A stretch of DNA of 64,000 nt. It comes from Marinobacter pelagius. GTDB lineage: Bacteria; Pseudomonadota; Gammaproteobacteria; Pseudomonadales; Oleiphilaceae. The notes beneath the pieces were generated by a model that saw only the letters and a program-made list of their open reading frames with translations, ran no database searches and was not told where the DNA came from. The DNA lies in assembly GCF_900114925.1 (NCBI RefSeq), contig NZ_FOUR01000004.1:124001-188000 (forward strand). Direction: 5' to 3'. A program made the translations under genes and the position numbers. Of the stretch, positions 1-8,604 are shown one piece after another; position 1 is the first letter of the stretch; every line of letters starts with the position of its first letter.

Positions 1-83
1 CAGGAATGCAGCTGAATACCCAGCGCACGGGACAGGGGAATATCTTCGTTGATTCGTTTCTGGAAAAGGGCCAACTGGGTCAT
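1..83 (-). CDS. Thioesterase (YiiD C-terminal type), 5' end only
   Basis: Only the first 27 codons are inside the window; the gene runs off the left edge. The reading starts MTQLALFQKRINEDIPLSRA, and the IPLSRALGIQL stretch resembles the start of the hot-dog thioesterase domain found at the C-terminus of E. coli YiiD. A good Shine-Dalgarno (AGGAGGAA on the minus strand, 88-94) precedes the ATG at 83-81. It lies downstream of the acyl-CoA synthetase on the same strand, but a terminator hairpin at 169-195 separates them. The family call rests on few residues. Confidence 0.5.
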   Translation of the reverse strand, partial: MTQLALFQKRINEDIPLSRALGIQLHS

Positions 84-168
84 AACTTCCTCCTGATTAA
101 CAGAAGTTTAGGCCCGAGCCGGCGTTTTCAACATGCGACTAACGTCGGCCAGATATAGCCGGATAAAG

Positions 169-195
169 AAAGGGCCCGGGAAATCCGGGCCCTTT
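169..195 (-). terminator. Terminator downstream of acyl-CoA synthetase
   Basis: An 11-bp stem (AAAGGGCCCGG at 169-179 pairing with 185-195) with a 5-nt loop lies just beyond the stop of the minus-strand synthetase. On the minus strand it is followed by TTTCTTTAT-like T-rich sequence. Confidence 0.7.
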
Positions 196-226
196 CGTTG
201 GAGCGATGGTGCGGAAAAGCGCTGCT

Positions 227-1894
227 TTACTGCCAGATCACAGGCTGCTTCTGGGCGTACCAGCTGTCCACTTTTTCCTGATAGGCATCCTCCACCACAT
301 TCCGCTTCAGTTTAAGCGTCGGGGTGAGGAAACTGTTCTCGATCGACCACTCATCGCTGACCACGGTGATGAACGCCAGTTGCTCGTGGGGGTCGACAGT
401 CTTGTTCACGTCCTGGATCAGGTTCCTGAAGCTATCCTCCAGCTGCTTGCGGTAATTCTCGTCCGCAAGCTTCGGCCGGGCCTCCTCACCGAGCATCACC
501 AGGGCGTGGGGCTGGGTCTGGTTGGCACCGGAAACACACACCATCTCGATGGCGTCGTGGGACATCAGACGGTTCTCGATGGGCGCAGGCGCAATGTACT
601 TGCCCTTGCTGGTCTTGAAGATTTCCTTGATGCGGCCGGTGAGTTTCAGGCGGCCCATCTCGTCGATCTCGCCCTTGTCACCGGTCTTCAGGAAGCCATC
701 CTCGGTAAAGGTTTCCCGGGTTTTCTCCTCGTCCTTGTAGTAGCCCATCATGGTGGCCGGGCTCTTGACCAGCACCTCACCTTCCTCGCTGATCTTTGTT
801 TCCACACCCGGCAGGGACTCGCCCACATAACCGGTACGGGTCCGGCCCGGCTTGTTCATGTGGGAGTAGGCAAAGTTCTCGGACATGCCGTAACCCTCAA
901 GCAGCTCCAGGCCGAGATTGCGGTACCAGTCCAGCACATCGTGGGACAGCGGCGCCGAGCCACTGCCGGCCAGCTTTACCTTGTCCAGGCCCAGACCCTT
1001 GAGCACCTTCTTCTTGATCAGCCGGTTCACCAGCGGGATCTTCATCAGGCGATCCATCTTTTCCTTCGGCAGCTTCTGCAACACGCCGTGCTGGAACTTC
1101 ACCCACAGGCGGGGTACCGACAGGAACAGCGTGGGCTGAGCCCGCTGCAGATCCTGGACAAAGGTATCCAGGGACTCGGCGAAATACAGCTGAAAGCCGG
1201 AGTACAGGGAGCCCAGCTCCACAAAGGTGCGCTCGAACACGTGGGCCAGCGGCAGATAGGACAGCATCCGCTCGTTCGGGCCGACGCCCAGGGTCTCGAT
1301 GCCACCGGCGGCGGCAAACGCCATGTTGTTGAAACTCAGCATCACGCCCTTGGGCCGGCCGGTACTGCCGGAGGTATACACGATGGTGGCCAGCTCCTCC
1401 GGATCACGCTGAACGTTCTCCTCCAGCGGCGGGTACTTGCTGACGATATCGTCCCAGGTCTCGAAATCGTTGGGCGGGCTCAGGGGGTAGGAAATACAGC
1501 GCACAGACTCGGGCACGCCGGGTTTCATCATGTCCCAGTCGTCCAGCTTGCCGACGAACAGCACCTCGCACTCGGCATGGTTGAGGATGTAGTTGACGGT
1601 ATCGGCGTTCAGCGTGGGATACAGGGGAACGGAAATGTGGCCGGCCATCCAAATGGCCCAATCTGACATGACCCACTGGGCGCAATTCTTGGAAATGATG
1701 CCCACCCGGCTCTTTTCCGGGAGGTTCAGGGATTTCAGATAGGCGGCCATCCGGCGCGCCTCTTCGACCGCACGACCCCAGGTGTATTCCACCACCTTGC
1801 CATCGCCCACGGGCTGGGTCATGTAGAGGTCGTTCTTCTTCGCCTTCTCCCAGTGATAAACCATATCCAGGGGAAGCTTGTTTGTTGTGTCCAT
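227..1894 (-). CDS. AMP-dependent long-chain acyl-CoA synthetase
   Basis: This 555-residue ANL-superfamily enzyme should activate a fatty acid with ATP and CoA through an acyl-adenylate. The phosphate-binding motif TSGSTGRPKG is at residues 174-183, a YGMSE motif lies in the middle, and the C-terminal hinge/lysine region reads GRIKEIFKTSKGKYIAP. Length and the KTSKGKYIAP end fit the FadD15/long-chain branch rather than the shorter acetyl-CoA synthetases; chain length is inferred. The ATG at 1894 has a GGAAGG Shine-Dalgarno. The gene is divergent from the ABC importer across about 260 bp. Confidence 0.88.
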   Translation of the reverse strand: MDTTNKLPLDMVYHWEKAKKNDLYMTQPVGDGKVVEYTWGRAVEEARRMAAYLKSLNLPEKSRVGIISKNCAQWVMSDWAIWMAGHISVPLYPTLNADTVNYILNHAECEVLFVGKLDDWDMMKPGVPESVRCISYPLSPPNDFETWDDIVSKYPPLEENVQRDPEELATIVYTSGSTGRPKGVMLSFNNMAFAAAGGIETLGVGPNERMLSYLPLAHVFERTFVELGSLYSGFQLYFAESLDTFVQDLQRAQPTLFLSVPRLWVKFQHGVLQKLPKEKMDRLMKIPLVNRLIKKKVLKGLGLDKVKLAGSGSAPLSHDVLDWYRNLGLELLEGYGMSENFAYSHMNKPGRTRTGYVGESLPGVETKISEEGEVLVKSPATMMGYYKDEEKTRETFTEDGFLKTGDKGEIDEMGRLKLTGRIKEIFKTSKGKYIAPAPIENRLMSHDAIEMVCVSGANQTQPHALVMLGEEARPKLADENYRKQLEDSFRNLIQDVNKTVDPHEQLAFITVVSDEWSIENSFLTPTLKLKRNVVEDAYQEKVDSWYAQKQPVIWQ

Positions 1895-2157
1895 GGACCT
1901 TCCTTATGCGTCACAGTGCTTTTAATTGTTCGCCTTATCAGGCGTATTATTAGACTTTCGTAGGGTATTTCAACATACATCGGCCCGTCAAAACGTGACG
2001 GGCGCAAAATAATTAGAACTTACAACTTCTTCGGGCAAAAACCTCTCTGCCTGCAAGTTCCCCTACCCCCTACGGCCCCGGGCTGTGATAAACTCTCGCT
2101 CTTTCCGGACGTCAGACCCGACACACCTGAAACCACCAAAAACTCGGAGATGGGTAT

Positions 2158-3132
2158 ATGGCCAAGAGAACTCTGCGCACTCTTCTGGGTGCCTCCCTGC
2201 TGGCAGCGGCAAGCCTGGTACAGGCCCAGGACGCCAAGACGGTTGCCATCACGCAGATCGTCGAACATCCGGCTCTGGACGCCGTTTACCAGGGCGTGAA
2301 GGACCAGCTGGCCGAGCAAGGCTACAAGGAAGGCGAGAACCTGACCGTGATGCACGAGAGTGCCCAGGGCAACTCCGCCATCGCCTCCCAGATTGCCCGC
2401 AAATTCGTGGGTGAGAGCCCTGATGTGATCGTCGCCATCGCCACTCCGTCCGCGCAGACCGTCGCAGCGGCCGCCCGCGAAATCCCGGTGGTGTTCTCGG
2501 CGGTGACCGACCCGGTCGGTGCCAAGCTGGTTCAGAGCCTGGAAGCCCCCGGCGCCAACATCACCGGCGTCAGCGACATGCTGCCGATCGACAAGCACCT
2601 GGACATGCTCCAGCGGGTAATGCCGAATGCCAAGCGCATCGGTACCGTCTACAACCCGGGTGAAGCCAACGCCGTCTCTCTGGTCAACATGCTCGAAGAG
2701 CGTCTGGCCGAGCGTGGCCTGGAACTGGTCAAGGCTGCTGCCACCAAGACTTCCGAGGTTCTGGGTGCTGCTCGCTCCCTGGTGGGTGAAGCCGACGCCA
2801 TCTACCTGACCACCGACAACACCGTGATCAGCGCCGCAGAAGCAGTGATCTCCGTGGGCGAGCGTGCCGATATCCCGGTGTTCGCCGCTGACACCGCCAC
2901 TGTCGAGCGTGGCGCCGTGGCCGCTCTTGGCTTCAACTACTACGAGCACGGCCGCCAGACCGGCAAGATGGTCGCCCGCGTGCTTGAAGGTGCGGAAACC
3001 GCCACCATGCCCGTTGAAACCATGGACACCCTGGACCTGTTCGTGAACCCCGCCGCCGCCGAGCGCATGGGTATCACCCTGTCCGAAGATTTCGTCAAGG
3101 AAGCGAAAGAAGTCGTCAAAAACGACAAGTAA
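2158..3132 (+). CDS. ABC transporter substrate-binding protein (TrpX-like, PF04392 type)
   Basis: This 324-residue periplasmic protein has a typical Sec signal peptide: positive MAKRTLR start, a hydrophobic LLGASLLAAASL core and probable cleavage after VQA. The mature part begins with the KTVAITQIVEHPALDA pattern of the TrpX/PF04392 binding proteins, which in Gram-positives bind aromatic amino acids. It is the first of three genes (binding protein, permease, ATPase). A terminator-like hairpin after its stop would give more binding protein than membrane parts. The substrate here cannot be told from sequence. Confidence 0.88.
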   Translation: MAKRTLRTLLGASLLAAASLVQAQDAKTVAITQIVEHPALDAVYQGVKDQLAEQGYKEGENLTVMHESAQGNSAIASQIARKFVGESPDVIVAIATPSAQTVAAAAREIPVVFSAVTDPVGAKLVQSLEAPGANITGVSDMLPIDKHLDMLQRVMPNAKRIGTVYNPGEANAVSLVNMLEERLAERGLELVKAAATKTSEVLGAARSLVGEADAIYLTTDNTVISAAEAVISVGERADIPVFAADTATVERGAVAALGFNYYEHGRQTGKMVARVLEGAETATMPVETMDTLDLFVNPAAAERMGITLSEDFVKEAKEVVKNDK

Positions 3133-3146
3133 ACGCCCTGACCAAT

Positions 3147-3179
3147 ACGGGCGGACCCCACAAGGGCCCGCCCGTTTTT
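3147..3179 (+). terminator. Intercistronic hairpin after the binding-protein gene
   Basis: Stem ACGGGCGG (3147-3154) pairs with CCGCCCGT (3168-3175), followed by a T run. It sits inside the apparent ABC operon, so it probably acts as a partial terminator that lowers permease and ATPase expression relative to the binding protein. Confidence 0.65.
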
Positions 3180-3200
3180 CTTTCACAGTGAATACTACCC

Positions 3201-4103
3201 ATGCTCAGTGAAATCGCTTTTTACGGCGCCCTGGAAACCGGCCTCATCTATGGCCTGGTTGCCTTCGGCATCTACATCTCTTTCCGCGTTCTCGACTTCC
3301 CCGATCTCACCGTTGACGGCAGCTTCCCGCTGGGTGCCGCCGTGGCCGCCATGCTCATCATCGCCGGCTGGAATCCCTGGATTGCCACCGGTGCGGCCGT
3401 GCTTGCCGGCATGGCCGCCGGTGCCGTGACCGCGCTGCTTAACGTCAAGCTCAACATCCTGAACCTGCTGGCCTCGATCCTGACCATGATCGCCCTGTAC
3501 TCGGTGAACCTCCGGATCATGGGCCGGCCCAACGTGGCGCTGTTGACCGAGGAAACCGTACTCACCCCCTGGTATGAACTGGACCTGGCGTTCCACCAGG
3601 TGCCGGTACTGCTGTTCGTGGTGGTGGTCTTCATTTCACTGATTCTGCTCTGGCGCTTCATGAAATCCGAAACCGGTCTGGCCATGCGTGCCACCGGCGC
3701 CAACCCCCGGATGGCCCGGGCCCAGGGTATTGCTACCGGCGGCATGATCGTTCTCGGCGTTGCCCTGTCCAACGGCCTGGTGGGCCTCGCTGGCGCGCTG
3801 TTTGCCCAGAGTCAGGGCGCGGCGGATGTGACCATGGGTGTCGGCGTGATCGTTATCGGCCTGGCCTCCCTCATCGGCGGTGAAGCCCTGGTTACACCCT
3901 CCACGGTTATCCGGGCACTGATTGCCTGCGTGGTGGGCGCCATCATCTACCGCCTGGCCATTGCCTTTGCCCTGAACGCCGACGTGCTTGGCCTGCAGGC
4001 CCAGGACCTGAACCTGATCACCGCCGTGCTCGTGACCCTGGCCATTGTGTTGCCGGGCGTGCGCAACTCCGTAATCGGCAAACTCACCCGCAAAAAGGCC
4101 TGA
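3201..4103 (+). CDS. ABC transporter permease (branched-chain-type fold)
   Basis: This 300-residue, strongly hydrophobic inner-membrane protein has about 8 predicted membrane segments. It belongs to the BPD_transp_2-like permeases that pair with PF04392 binding proteins. It carries a GLAMRATGANPRMARAQGI loop, the likely coupling loop to the ATPase. It lies between the binding protein and the ATPase gene, with 9 bp between its stop and the ATPase start, so all three should form one importer. Confidence 0.88.
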   Translation: MLSEIAFYGALETGLIYGLVAFGIYISFRVLDFPDLTVDGSFPLGAAVAAMLIIAGWNPWIATGAAVLAGMAAGAVTALLNVKLNILNLLASILTMIALYSVNLRIMGRPNVALLTEETVLTPWYELDLAFHQVPVLLFVVVVFISLILLWRFMKSETGLAMRATGANPRMARAQGIATGGMIVLGVALSNGLVGLAGALFAQSQGAADVTMGVGVIVIGLASLIGGEALVTPSTVIRALIACVVGAIIYRLAIAFALNADVLGLQAQDLNLITAVLVTLAIVLPGVRNSVIGKLTRKKA

Positions 4104-4112
4104 GGAATCGAC

Positions 4113-4907
4113 ATGATCAGTGCAAGCGATCTCCGACTGACTTTTGGCAAGGGAACGCCGCTGGAAAACCCCGCACTCCGGGGCATGAGCCTGACCGTCA
4201 ACCAGGGTGAATTCGTCACCGTGATCGGCAGTAACGGCGCCGGCAAATCCACCTTCCTAAACGCCCTTGCCGGCGAGGTAATTGTGGATACGGGCCAGAT
4301 TATCGTGGACAACCAGGACGTTACCCGCCTGCCCACCCACAAGCGTGCGGCCCGGGTGGCCCGGGTGTTCCAGGACCCGCTCGCGGGCACCTGCGAGAAT
4401 CTGTCCATCGAAGAGAACCTGGCCCTCGCCATCAAGCGTGGCCAGCGCCGTGGGCTGACCTCGGCGGTCAAGAAACAGTACCTCGGCCAGTTCCGGGAAA
4501 GCCTCTCCTCCCTGAAACTGGGGCTGGAGAATCGCCTGGGCGACAAGATGGGCCTGCTCTCCGGGGGTCAGCGCCAGGCCGTGAGCCTGCTGATGGCCAG
4601 CCTGACCCCTTCCAGCATCCTGCTGCTGGATGAGCACACCGCTGCCCTGGACCCGAAAACCGCTGCCTTCGTGCTGGAACTGACGGAAAAGATCATCGAG
4701 GAGCAGAAACTCACTGCCCTGATGGTCACCCACAGCATGAAACAGGCACTGGAAGTCGGCACCCGTACGGTGATGCTGCACCAGGGCCAGGTGGTGTTCG
4801 ACATTGCCGGTGAGGATCGGGAAGGTCTGGAAGTGAAGGACCTGCTCGGGCTGTTCGAGAAACAGCGCGGCCTGGAAGTGGACGACGATAGTCTGCTGCT
4901 GGGCTGA
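4113..4907 (+). CDS. ABC transporter ATP-binding protein
   Basis: This 264-residue cytoplasmic ATPase powers the importer. Walker A is GSNGAGKS, the signature is LSGGQRQAV, and Walker B is ILLLDEHTAALDP followed by the switch histidine in MVTHSM. Walker B is followed by His (DEHTAALDP) rather than the commoner Pro (DEPT), a variant I associate with this transporter family. It is the last gene of the operon and is followed by a terminator. Confidence 0.9.
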   Translation: MISASDLRLTFGKGTPLENPALRGMSLTVNQGEFVTVIGSNGAGKSTFLNALAGEVIVDTGQIIVDNQDVTRLPTHKRAARVARVFQDPLAGTCENLSIEENLALAIKRGQRRGLTSAVKKQYLGQFRESLSSLKLGLENRLGDKMGLLSGGQRQAVSLLMASLTPSSILLLDEHTAALDPKTAAFVLELTEKIIEEQKLTALMVTHSMKQALEVGTRTVMLHQGQVVFDIAGEDREGLEVKDLLGLFEKQRGLEVDDDSLLLG

Positions 4908-4933
4908 TTCTCCCTCCGGAACCGAGTAACAGA

Positions 4934-4964
4934 AAGCGGGGCGAGCAATCAGCCCCGCTTTTTT
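4934..4964 (+). terminator. Rho-independent terminator of the ABC operon
   Basis: Stem AAGCGGGGC (4934-4942) pairs with GCCCCGCTT (4952-4960) and runs into six Ts. Confidence 0.85.
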
Positions 4965-5008
4965 GTTGCCCGAATCCGGATCTGCATCACATTTTGGCGG
5001 TTTTCTGA

Positions 5009-5024
5009 CCACAATATGTAGTGT
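5009..5024. promoter_or_regulatory. NrdR-like box upstream of nrdJ
   Basis: CCACAATATGTAGTGT matches the known NrdR box (ACACWATATWTAGTGT) at most positions. A half-site, ACACAATA, follows at 5138-5145. NrdR represses ribonucleotide reductase operons when dATP is high. The two sites are about 130 bp apart rather than the usual three helical turns, so only the first is called with some confidence. Confidence 0.5.
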
Positions 5025-5153
5025 TTTTGAGCAATCTTTCCCAAGCGTCGGTTTTTACGCGGCTTTCGGTATTTTCAAGCCCTCTTCCATTGATTTTCTT
5101 TGCCCCGCATCCCCAATCAATAGTTGCGTTCTTATTCACACAATACTATATCC

Positions 5154-5162
5154 TGTTATACT
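5154..5162 (+). promoter_or_regulatory. Candidate extended -10 promoter for nrdJ
   Basis: TGTTATACT (TGn-TATACT) is an extended -10 element lying just after the second NrdR half-site. No good -35 is visible at 17 bp, which is tolerated in extended -10 promoters. It would start a transcript near 5169 with a leader of roughly 270 nt. Confidence 0.4.
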
Positions 5163-5169
5163 CCTTGAA

Positions 5170-5386
5170 AAATAAGCCCATATATAGGGCCACAAGGACA
5201 AACCGGACCTGCCCACCCGGCAGGCGCGAAAGGGCCTCAGCCAGGGCCGCAGCAACGATCACACAACGGGAACGGCCATAAAAGCCGGCAGGGAAGACCC
5301 CCACATCTTGTGGTCTTCTTCCCTATCAGCCCAAGCCGGGCCCGCAAGACACAGAAACTGACAGACGCAACACGACTCAAAGGGGT
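5170..5386 (+). ncRNA. Candidate structured leader RNA of nrdJ
   Basis: About 220 nt of noncoding, GC-rich sequence lies between the putative promoter and nrdJ. It contains compact hairpins, including CCTGCC(5208-5213)/GGCAGG(5219-5224) and a longer imperfect one at 5291-5324 (GGGAAGAC...TCTTCCC). It does not contain the B12-box seen in classical cobalamin riboswitches. A conserved nrdJ RNA motif upstream of class II reductase genes has been described, and this could be a member; I cannot test that here. Confidence 0.4.
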
Positions 5387-5443
5387 ATGGCACCGGAGAC
5401 GGCGCCATCGAAAAGAGACATACTGGAAGAACCGAGGGTGGCA

Positions 5444-7582
5444 ATGAACGCTAAGGCACAGGCAGTGATCACAACGATTCCCATGCAGGAAGCTTCACTG
5501 GATATCTGGAGCAGCAAATACCAGCTGAAAACCAAGACCGGTGAACCCGTCGACAAGGACATCAACGCCACCTACGAACGTGTGGCCAAGGCCTTGGCGG
5601 AAGTGGAAAACAAGTCCGTGCGCACCAAGCACATGAAGGACTTCATCTGGGCCCTGCAGAACGGCGCCATCCCGGCCGGCCGTATCACCTCCAACGCGGG
5701 TGCCGAAGCCCACAAACCGGCTACTTCCACCATCAACTGCACCGTCTCCGGCACCGTCCATGACTCCATGAACGACATCCTGGAGAAGAACCACGAAGCA
5801 GGCCTGACCCTCAAGGCCGGCTGCGGTATCGGTTACGAGTTCTCCACCCTGCGCCCCCGTGGCGCCTACGTAGCCGGCGCCGGCGCCACCACCTCCGGCC
5901 CGCTGTCGTTCATGGATATCTTTGACCGCATGTGCTTCACGGTGTCCTCCGCCGGTGGCCGCCGCGGTGCACAGATGGCCACCTTCGACGTTCACCACCC
6001 GGACGTAATCGAGTTCATCCAGGCCAAGCGTGAAGACGGCCGCCTGCGCCAGTTCAACCTGTCCCTGCTGATCACCGAGGACTTCATCGAAGCCGTGCGC
6101 AACGGCGACGACTGGCACCTCTCCTTCCCCGTCACCAAGAAGGAAGTGGAAGACGAAGGCCTGGACCTGAGCGATACCTCCCAGTACCTGTACCGCGATT
6201 TCCCGGTGCAGGACGGCTACGTGGTCAACGATGAAGGCAAGGTTGCCTGCCGCATCTACAAGACGGTGAAGGCCCAGTTCATCTGGGACACCATCATGAC
6301 CAGCACCTACGACTACGCCGAGCCAGGCTTCATCCTGATCGACAAGGTCAACCAGATGAACAACAACTGGTTCTGCGAAGACATCCGCGCCACCAACCCC
6401 TGCGGCGAGCAGCCCCTGCCCCCGTACGGTAGCTGCCTGCTCGGCTCAGTGAACCTGACCAAGTTCGTGGAATACCCGTTCACCGACAAGGCCAGCTTCA
6501 ACTACGAGAAGTACCGCAAGGTAGTGGGCATCTTCACCCGCATGCTGGACAACGTGGTTGAGATCAACGGCCTGCCGCTGGCCGAGCAGCGCCACGAGAT
6601 CACCCACAAGCGCCGCCACGGCATGGGCATCCTGGGCCTGGGCTCCACCCTCGCCATGCTGCGTATGCCATACGGTTCTGACGAGTCCGTACAGTTCACA
6701 GAGGAAGTCGTGCGTGAGATGGCCGTGGAAGGCTGGCGCCAGTCCCTGGCCCTGGCCGAAGAGAAAGGCCCGGCGCCGATCATGGACGAAGAGTTCGAAA
6801 TCACTCCGAAGATGATGACCAAGTGCCCGGAGCTGGCCAAAGAAGGCTACAAGGTCGGCGACATCCTCAAAGGCAAACTGCTGCACGCCCGCTTCAGCCG
6901 TTACATGCAGCAGATCGCCCACGTGGAGCCGGAACTGGTGAAACAGCTGGCCGAGAAAGGTGGCCGCTTTACCCACCACACTTCCATCGCGCCCACCGGC
7001 ACCATCAGCCTGTCACTGGCCAACAACGCCAGTAACGGCATCGAGCCGAGCTTTTCACACCACTATGCGCGTAACATCATCCGCGAAGGCCGCAAGACCA
7101 AGGAGAAGGTAGACGTATTCTCCTTCGAGCTGCTGGCCTACCGCCACCTGGTGAACCCGGGCGCCATGCCGTTCTCCGACGACGAGGACAAGAAACTGCC
7201 GTCCTACTTCACCACCTCGGACGACGTAACGCCGAAGCAGCACGTGGACATCCAGGCAGCGGCCCAGAAGTGGGTAGATTCCTCGATTTCCAAGACGGCC
7301 AACGTTCCGACAGACTTTGCATACCAGGACTTCAAGGGCATCTACCTGTACGCCTACGACAAGGGCCTGAAAGGTTGCACCACCTTCCGCTTCAACCCGG
7401 AAGCCTTCCAGGGCGTACTGGTGAAAGAGAAAGACCTTGAGAACACCCTTTACGAGTTCACCCTGGACGATGGCAGCAAGGTGACCCTGCGCGGTAACGA
7501 ACAGGTCGAGTACGACGGCGAAATCCACAACGCCGCCAACCTGTTTGATGCGCTCAAAGAAGGCACCTACGGCAAGTACTGA
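5444..7582 (+). CDS. nrdJa: Adenosylcobalamin-dependent (class II) ribonucleotide reductase, catalytic part NrdJa
   Basis: This enzyme reduces ribonucleotides to deoxyribonucleotides without needing oxygen, using a radical from adenosylcobalamin. Family signatures are TINCTVSG (first active-site Cys), GCGIGYEF, NPCGEQPLPPYGSC (radical Cys and general-base Glu) and APTGTISL. I chose the ATG at 5444, preceded by GAGGG at good spacing (712 residues); an in-frame ATG at 5387 would add 19 residues but its AGGGG lies only one base away. The usual C-terminal cysteine redox tail is absent here and is encoded by the next gene, 28 bp downstream, as in Pseudomonas NrdJa/NrdJb. Confidence 0.93.
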   Translation: MNAKAQAVITTIPMQEASLDIWSSKYQLKTKTGEPVDKDINATYERVAKALAEVENKSVRTKHMKDFIWALQNGAIPAGRITSNAGAEAHKPATSTINCTVSGTVHDSMNDILEKNHEAGLTLKAGCGIGYEFSTLRPRGAYVAGAGATTSGPLSFMDIFDRMCFTVSSAGGRRGAQMATFDVHHPDVIEFIQAKREDGRLRQFNLSLLITEDFIEAVRNGDDWHLSFPVTKKEVEDEGLDLSDTSQYLYRDFPVQDGYVVNDEGKVACRIYKTVKAQFIWDTIMTSTYDYAEPGFILIDKVNQMNNNWFCEDIRATNPCGEQPLPPYGSCLLGSVNLTKFVEYPFTDKASFNYEKYRKVVGIFTRMLDNVVEINGLPLAEQRHEITHKRRHGMGILGLGSTLAMLRMPYGSDESVQFTEEVVREMAVEGWRQSLALAEEKGPAPIMDEEFEITPKMMTKCPELAKEGYKVGDILKGKLLHARFSRYMQQIAHVEPELVKQLAEKGGRFTHHTSIAPTGTISLSLANNASNGIEPSFSHHYARNIIREGRKTKEKVDVFSFELLAYRHLVNPGAMPFSDDEDKKLPSYFTTSDDVTPKQHVDIQAAAQKWVDSSISKTANVPTDFAYQDFKGIYLYAYDKGLKGCTTFRFNPEAFQGVLVKEKDLENTLYEFTLDDGSKVTLRGNEQVEYDGEIHNAANLFDALKEGTYGKY

Positions 7583-7610
7583 TCCGGGAACCGACAACAG
7601 GACAACGAAC

Positions 7611-8309
7611 ATGACAGTCAAAATCAGCAACAAAATCGTCGGCTACCGCGTTAAGAAGGCCGAGACCGACACCCCGAACGAGCACCAGGCGCAGGTACAG
7701 GCAGAAACCAAGCCGGTCCAGATGAACGAATACATCGAACGGCCGGACTTTCTGCTGGGCACCACCTACAAAATCAAGCCGCCGGTGGCCGAGCACGCGA
7801 TGTACATCACCATCAACGACATCCTGCTCAACGAGGGAACGGACCACGAGAGCCGACAGCCCTACGAAGTGTTCATCAACTCCAAGTCGATGGAACATTT
7901 CCAGTGGGTTATCGCCCTCACCCGCGTCATCTCCGCGGTGTTCCGCAAAGGCGGTGACGTCACCTTCCTGGTAGAAGAGCTGCGCTCCGTGTACGACCCC
8001 AACGGCGGCTACTTCAAGAAGGGCGGCGTGTTCATGCCCTCACTGGTGGCCGAAATCGGCGCCGTGATCGAGAAGCACCTGAAGGCCATCGGCCTGCTGG
8101 AAAGCGAGGAAATGAGCGAAACCACCAAGCGCATCCTCGCCGAAAAGCGCGCCGAGTTCGAAGCCAGCCAGAGCACGGCGACGAATGACGAAACCAGCAA
8201 CGACTACCCCGCCAACGCCACCATGTGTGGCAAGTGCAGCACAAAGGCGGTGATCGTGATGGACGGTTGCGCCACCTGCCTGGCTTGTGGCGATAGCAAG
8301 TGCGGTTGA
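7611..8309 (+). CDS. nrdJb: Class II ribonucleotide reductase C-terminal subunit NrdJb
   Basis: This 232-residue protein carries the part of class II reductase that NrdJa lacks. It ends in a cysteine-rich tail with CGKC, CATC, CLAC and CGDSKC motifs that can shuttle thiols to the active site and bind zinc. The ATG at 7611 lies 28 bp after the nrdJa stop, so the two are co-transcribed. A longer in-frame reading starts inside nrdJa but has no ribosome site. The split is known from Pseudomonas aeruginosa and is not a frameshift. Confidence 0.9.
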   Translation: MTVKISNKIVGYRVKKAETDTPNEHQAQVQAETKPVQMNEYIERPDFLLGTTYKIKPPVAEHAMYITINDILLNEGTDHESRQPYEVFINSKSMEHFQWVIALTRVISAVFRKGGDVTFLVEELRSVYDPNGGYFKKGGVFMPSLVAEIGAVIEKHLKAIGLLESEEMSETTKRILAEKRAEFEASQSTATNDETSNDYPANATMCGKCSTKAVIVMDGCATCLACGDSKCG

Positions 8310-8334
8310 GGTGAATCAGTGGTGAGTTAGTGAG

Positions 8335-8365
8335 AAGGCCCGGGGTGAGAACTTCGGGCCTTTTT
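8335..8365 (+). terminator. Terminator of the nrdJab operon
   Basis: Stem AAGGCCCG (8335-8342) pairs with CGGGCCTT (8355-8362), followed by a T run. It marks the right border of typical GC-rich sequence before the AT-rich insert. Confidence 0.8.
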
Positions 8366-8499
8366 GTTTGGGGTTGGCGAATGCGTGATTGAAAGCTGGC
8401 CTTGTTTTAACCAATCAGTTTTGCGTGTCGGTATTACAGTTTTTTGAAATGTGTCATTTTTAATCGGCTGATATTGCGTTATTTTTATCGTTAGCTTGC

Positions 8500-8528
8500 T
8501 TGAACACTGATAGATCTTAATAGATAAA
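8500..8528 (+). promoter_or_regulatory. Candidate promoter at the start of the AT-rich insert
   Basis: TTGAAC (8500-8505) and GATAAA (8523-8528) are separated by 17 bp, upstream of the DUF6680-like gene. The surrounding 295 bp (8310-8604) hold no gene and become markedly AT-rich. Confidence 0.4.
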
Positions 8529-8604
8529 ACGTGGCGATCTCGATTTGGAGTGCTGAGTATCGATATCAGTTAAGTTTTTTCACGCATGAGAAGCGGGAGA
8601 GTTT

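Noticed and set aside
206..1666. A 486-codon open frame opposite the acyl-CoA synthetase
   Set aside because: Shadow of a well-supported minus-strand gene; composition is repetitive Leu/Val/Gly/His with no domain.
5170..5386. Classical cobalamin riboswitch or c-di-GMP-I (GEMM) riboswitch before nrdJ
   Set aside because: No B12-box is present. A stretch like GGACAAACC...CGCGAAAGGGCC recalls GEMM-I but the key GGGACGCAAAGCC core is not matched, and the gene context does not fit.
5444..8309. Frameshifted or broken ribonucleotide reductase
   Set aside because: The two-gene arrangement is the known NrdJa/NrdJb split; the second gene has its own start and intact cysteine motifs.
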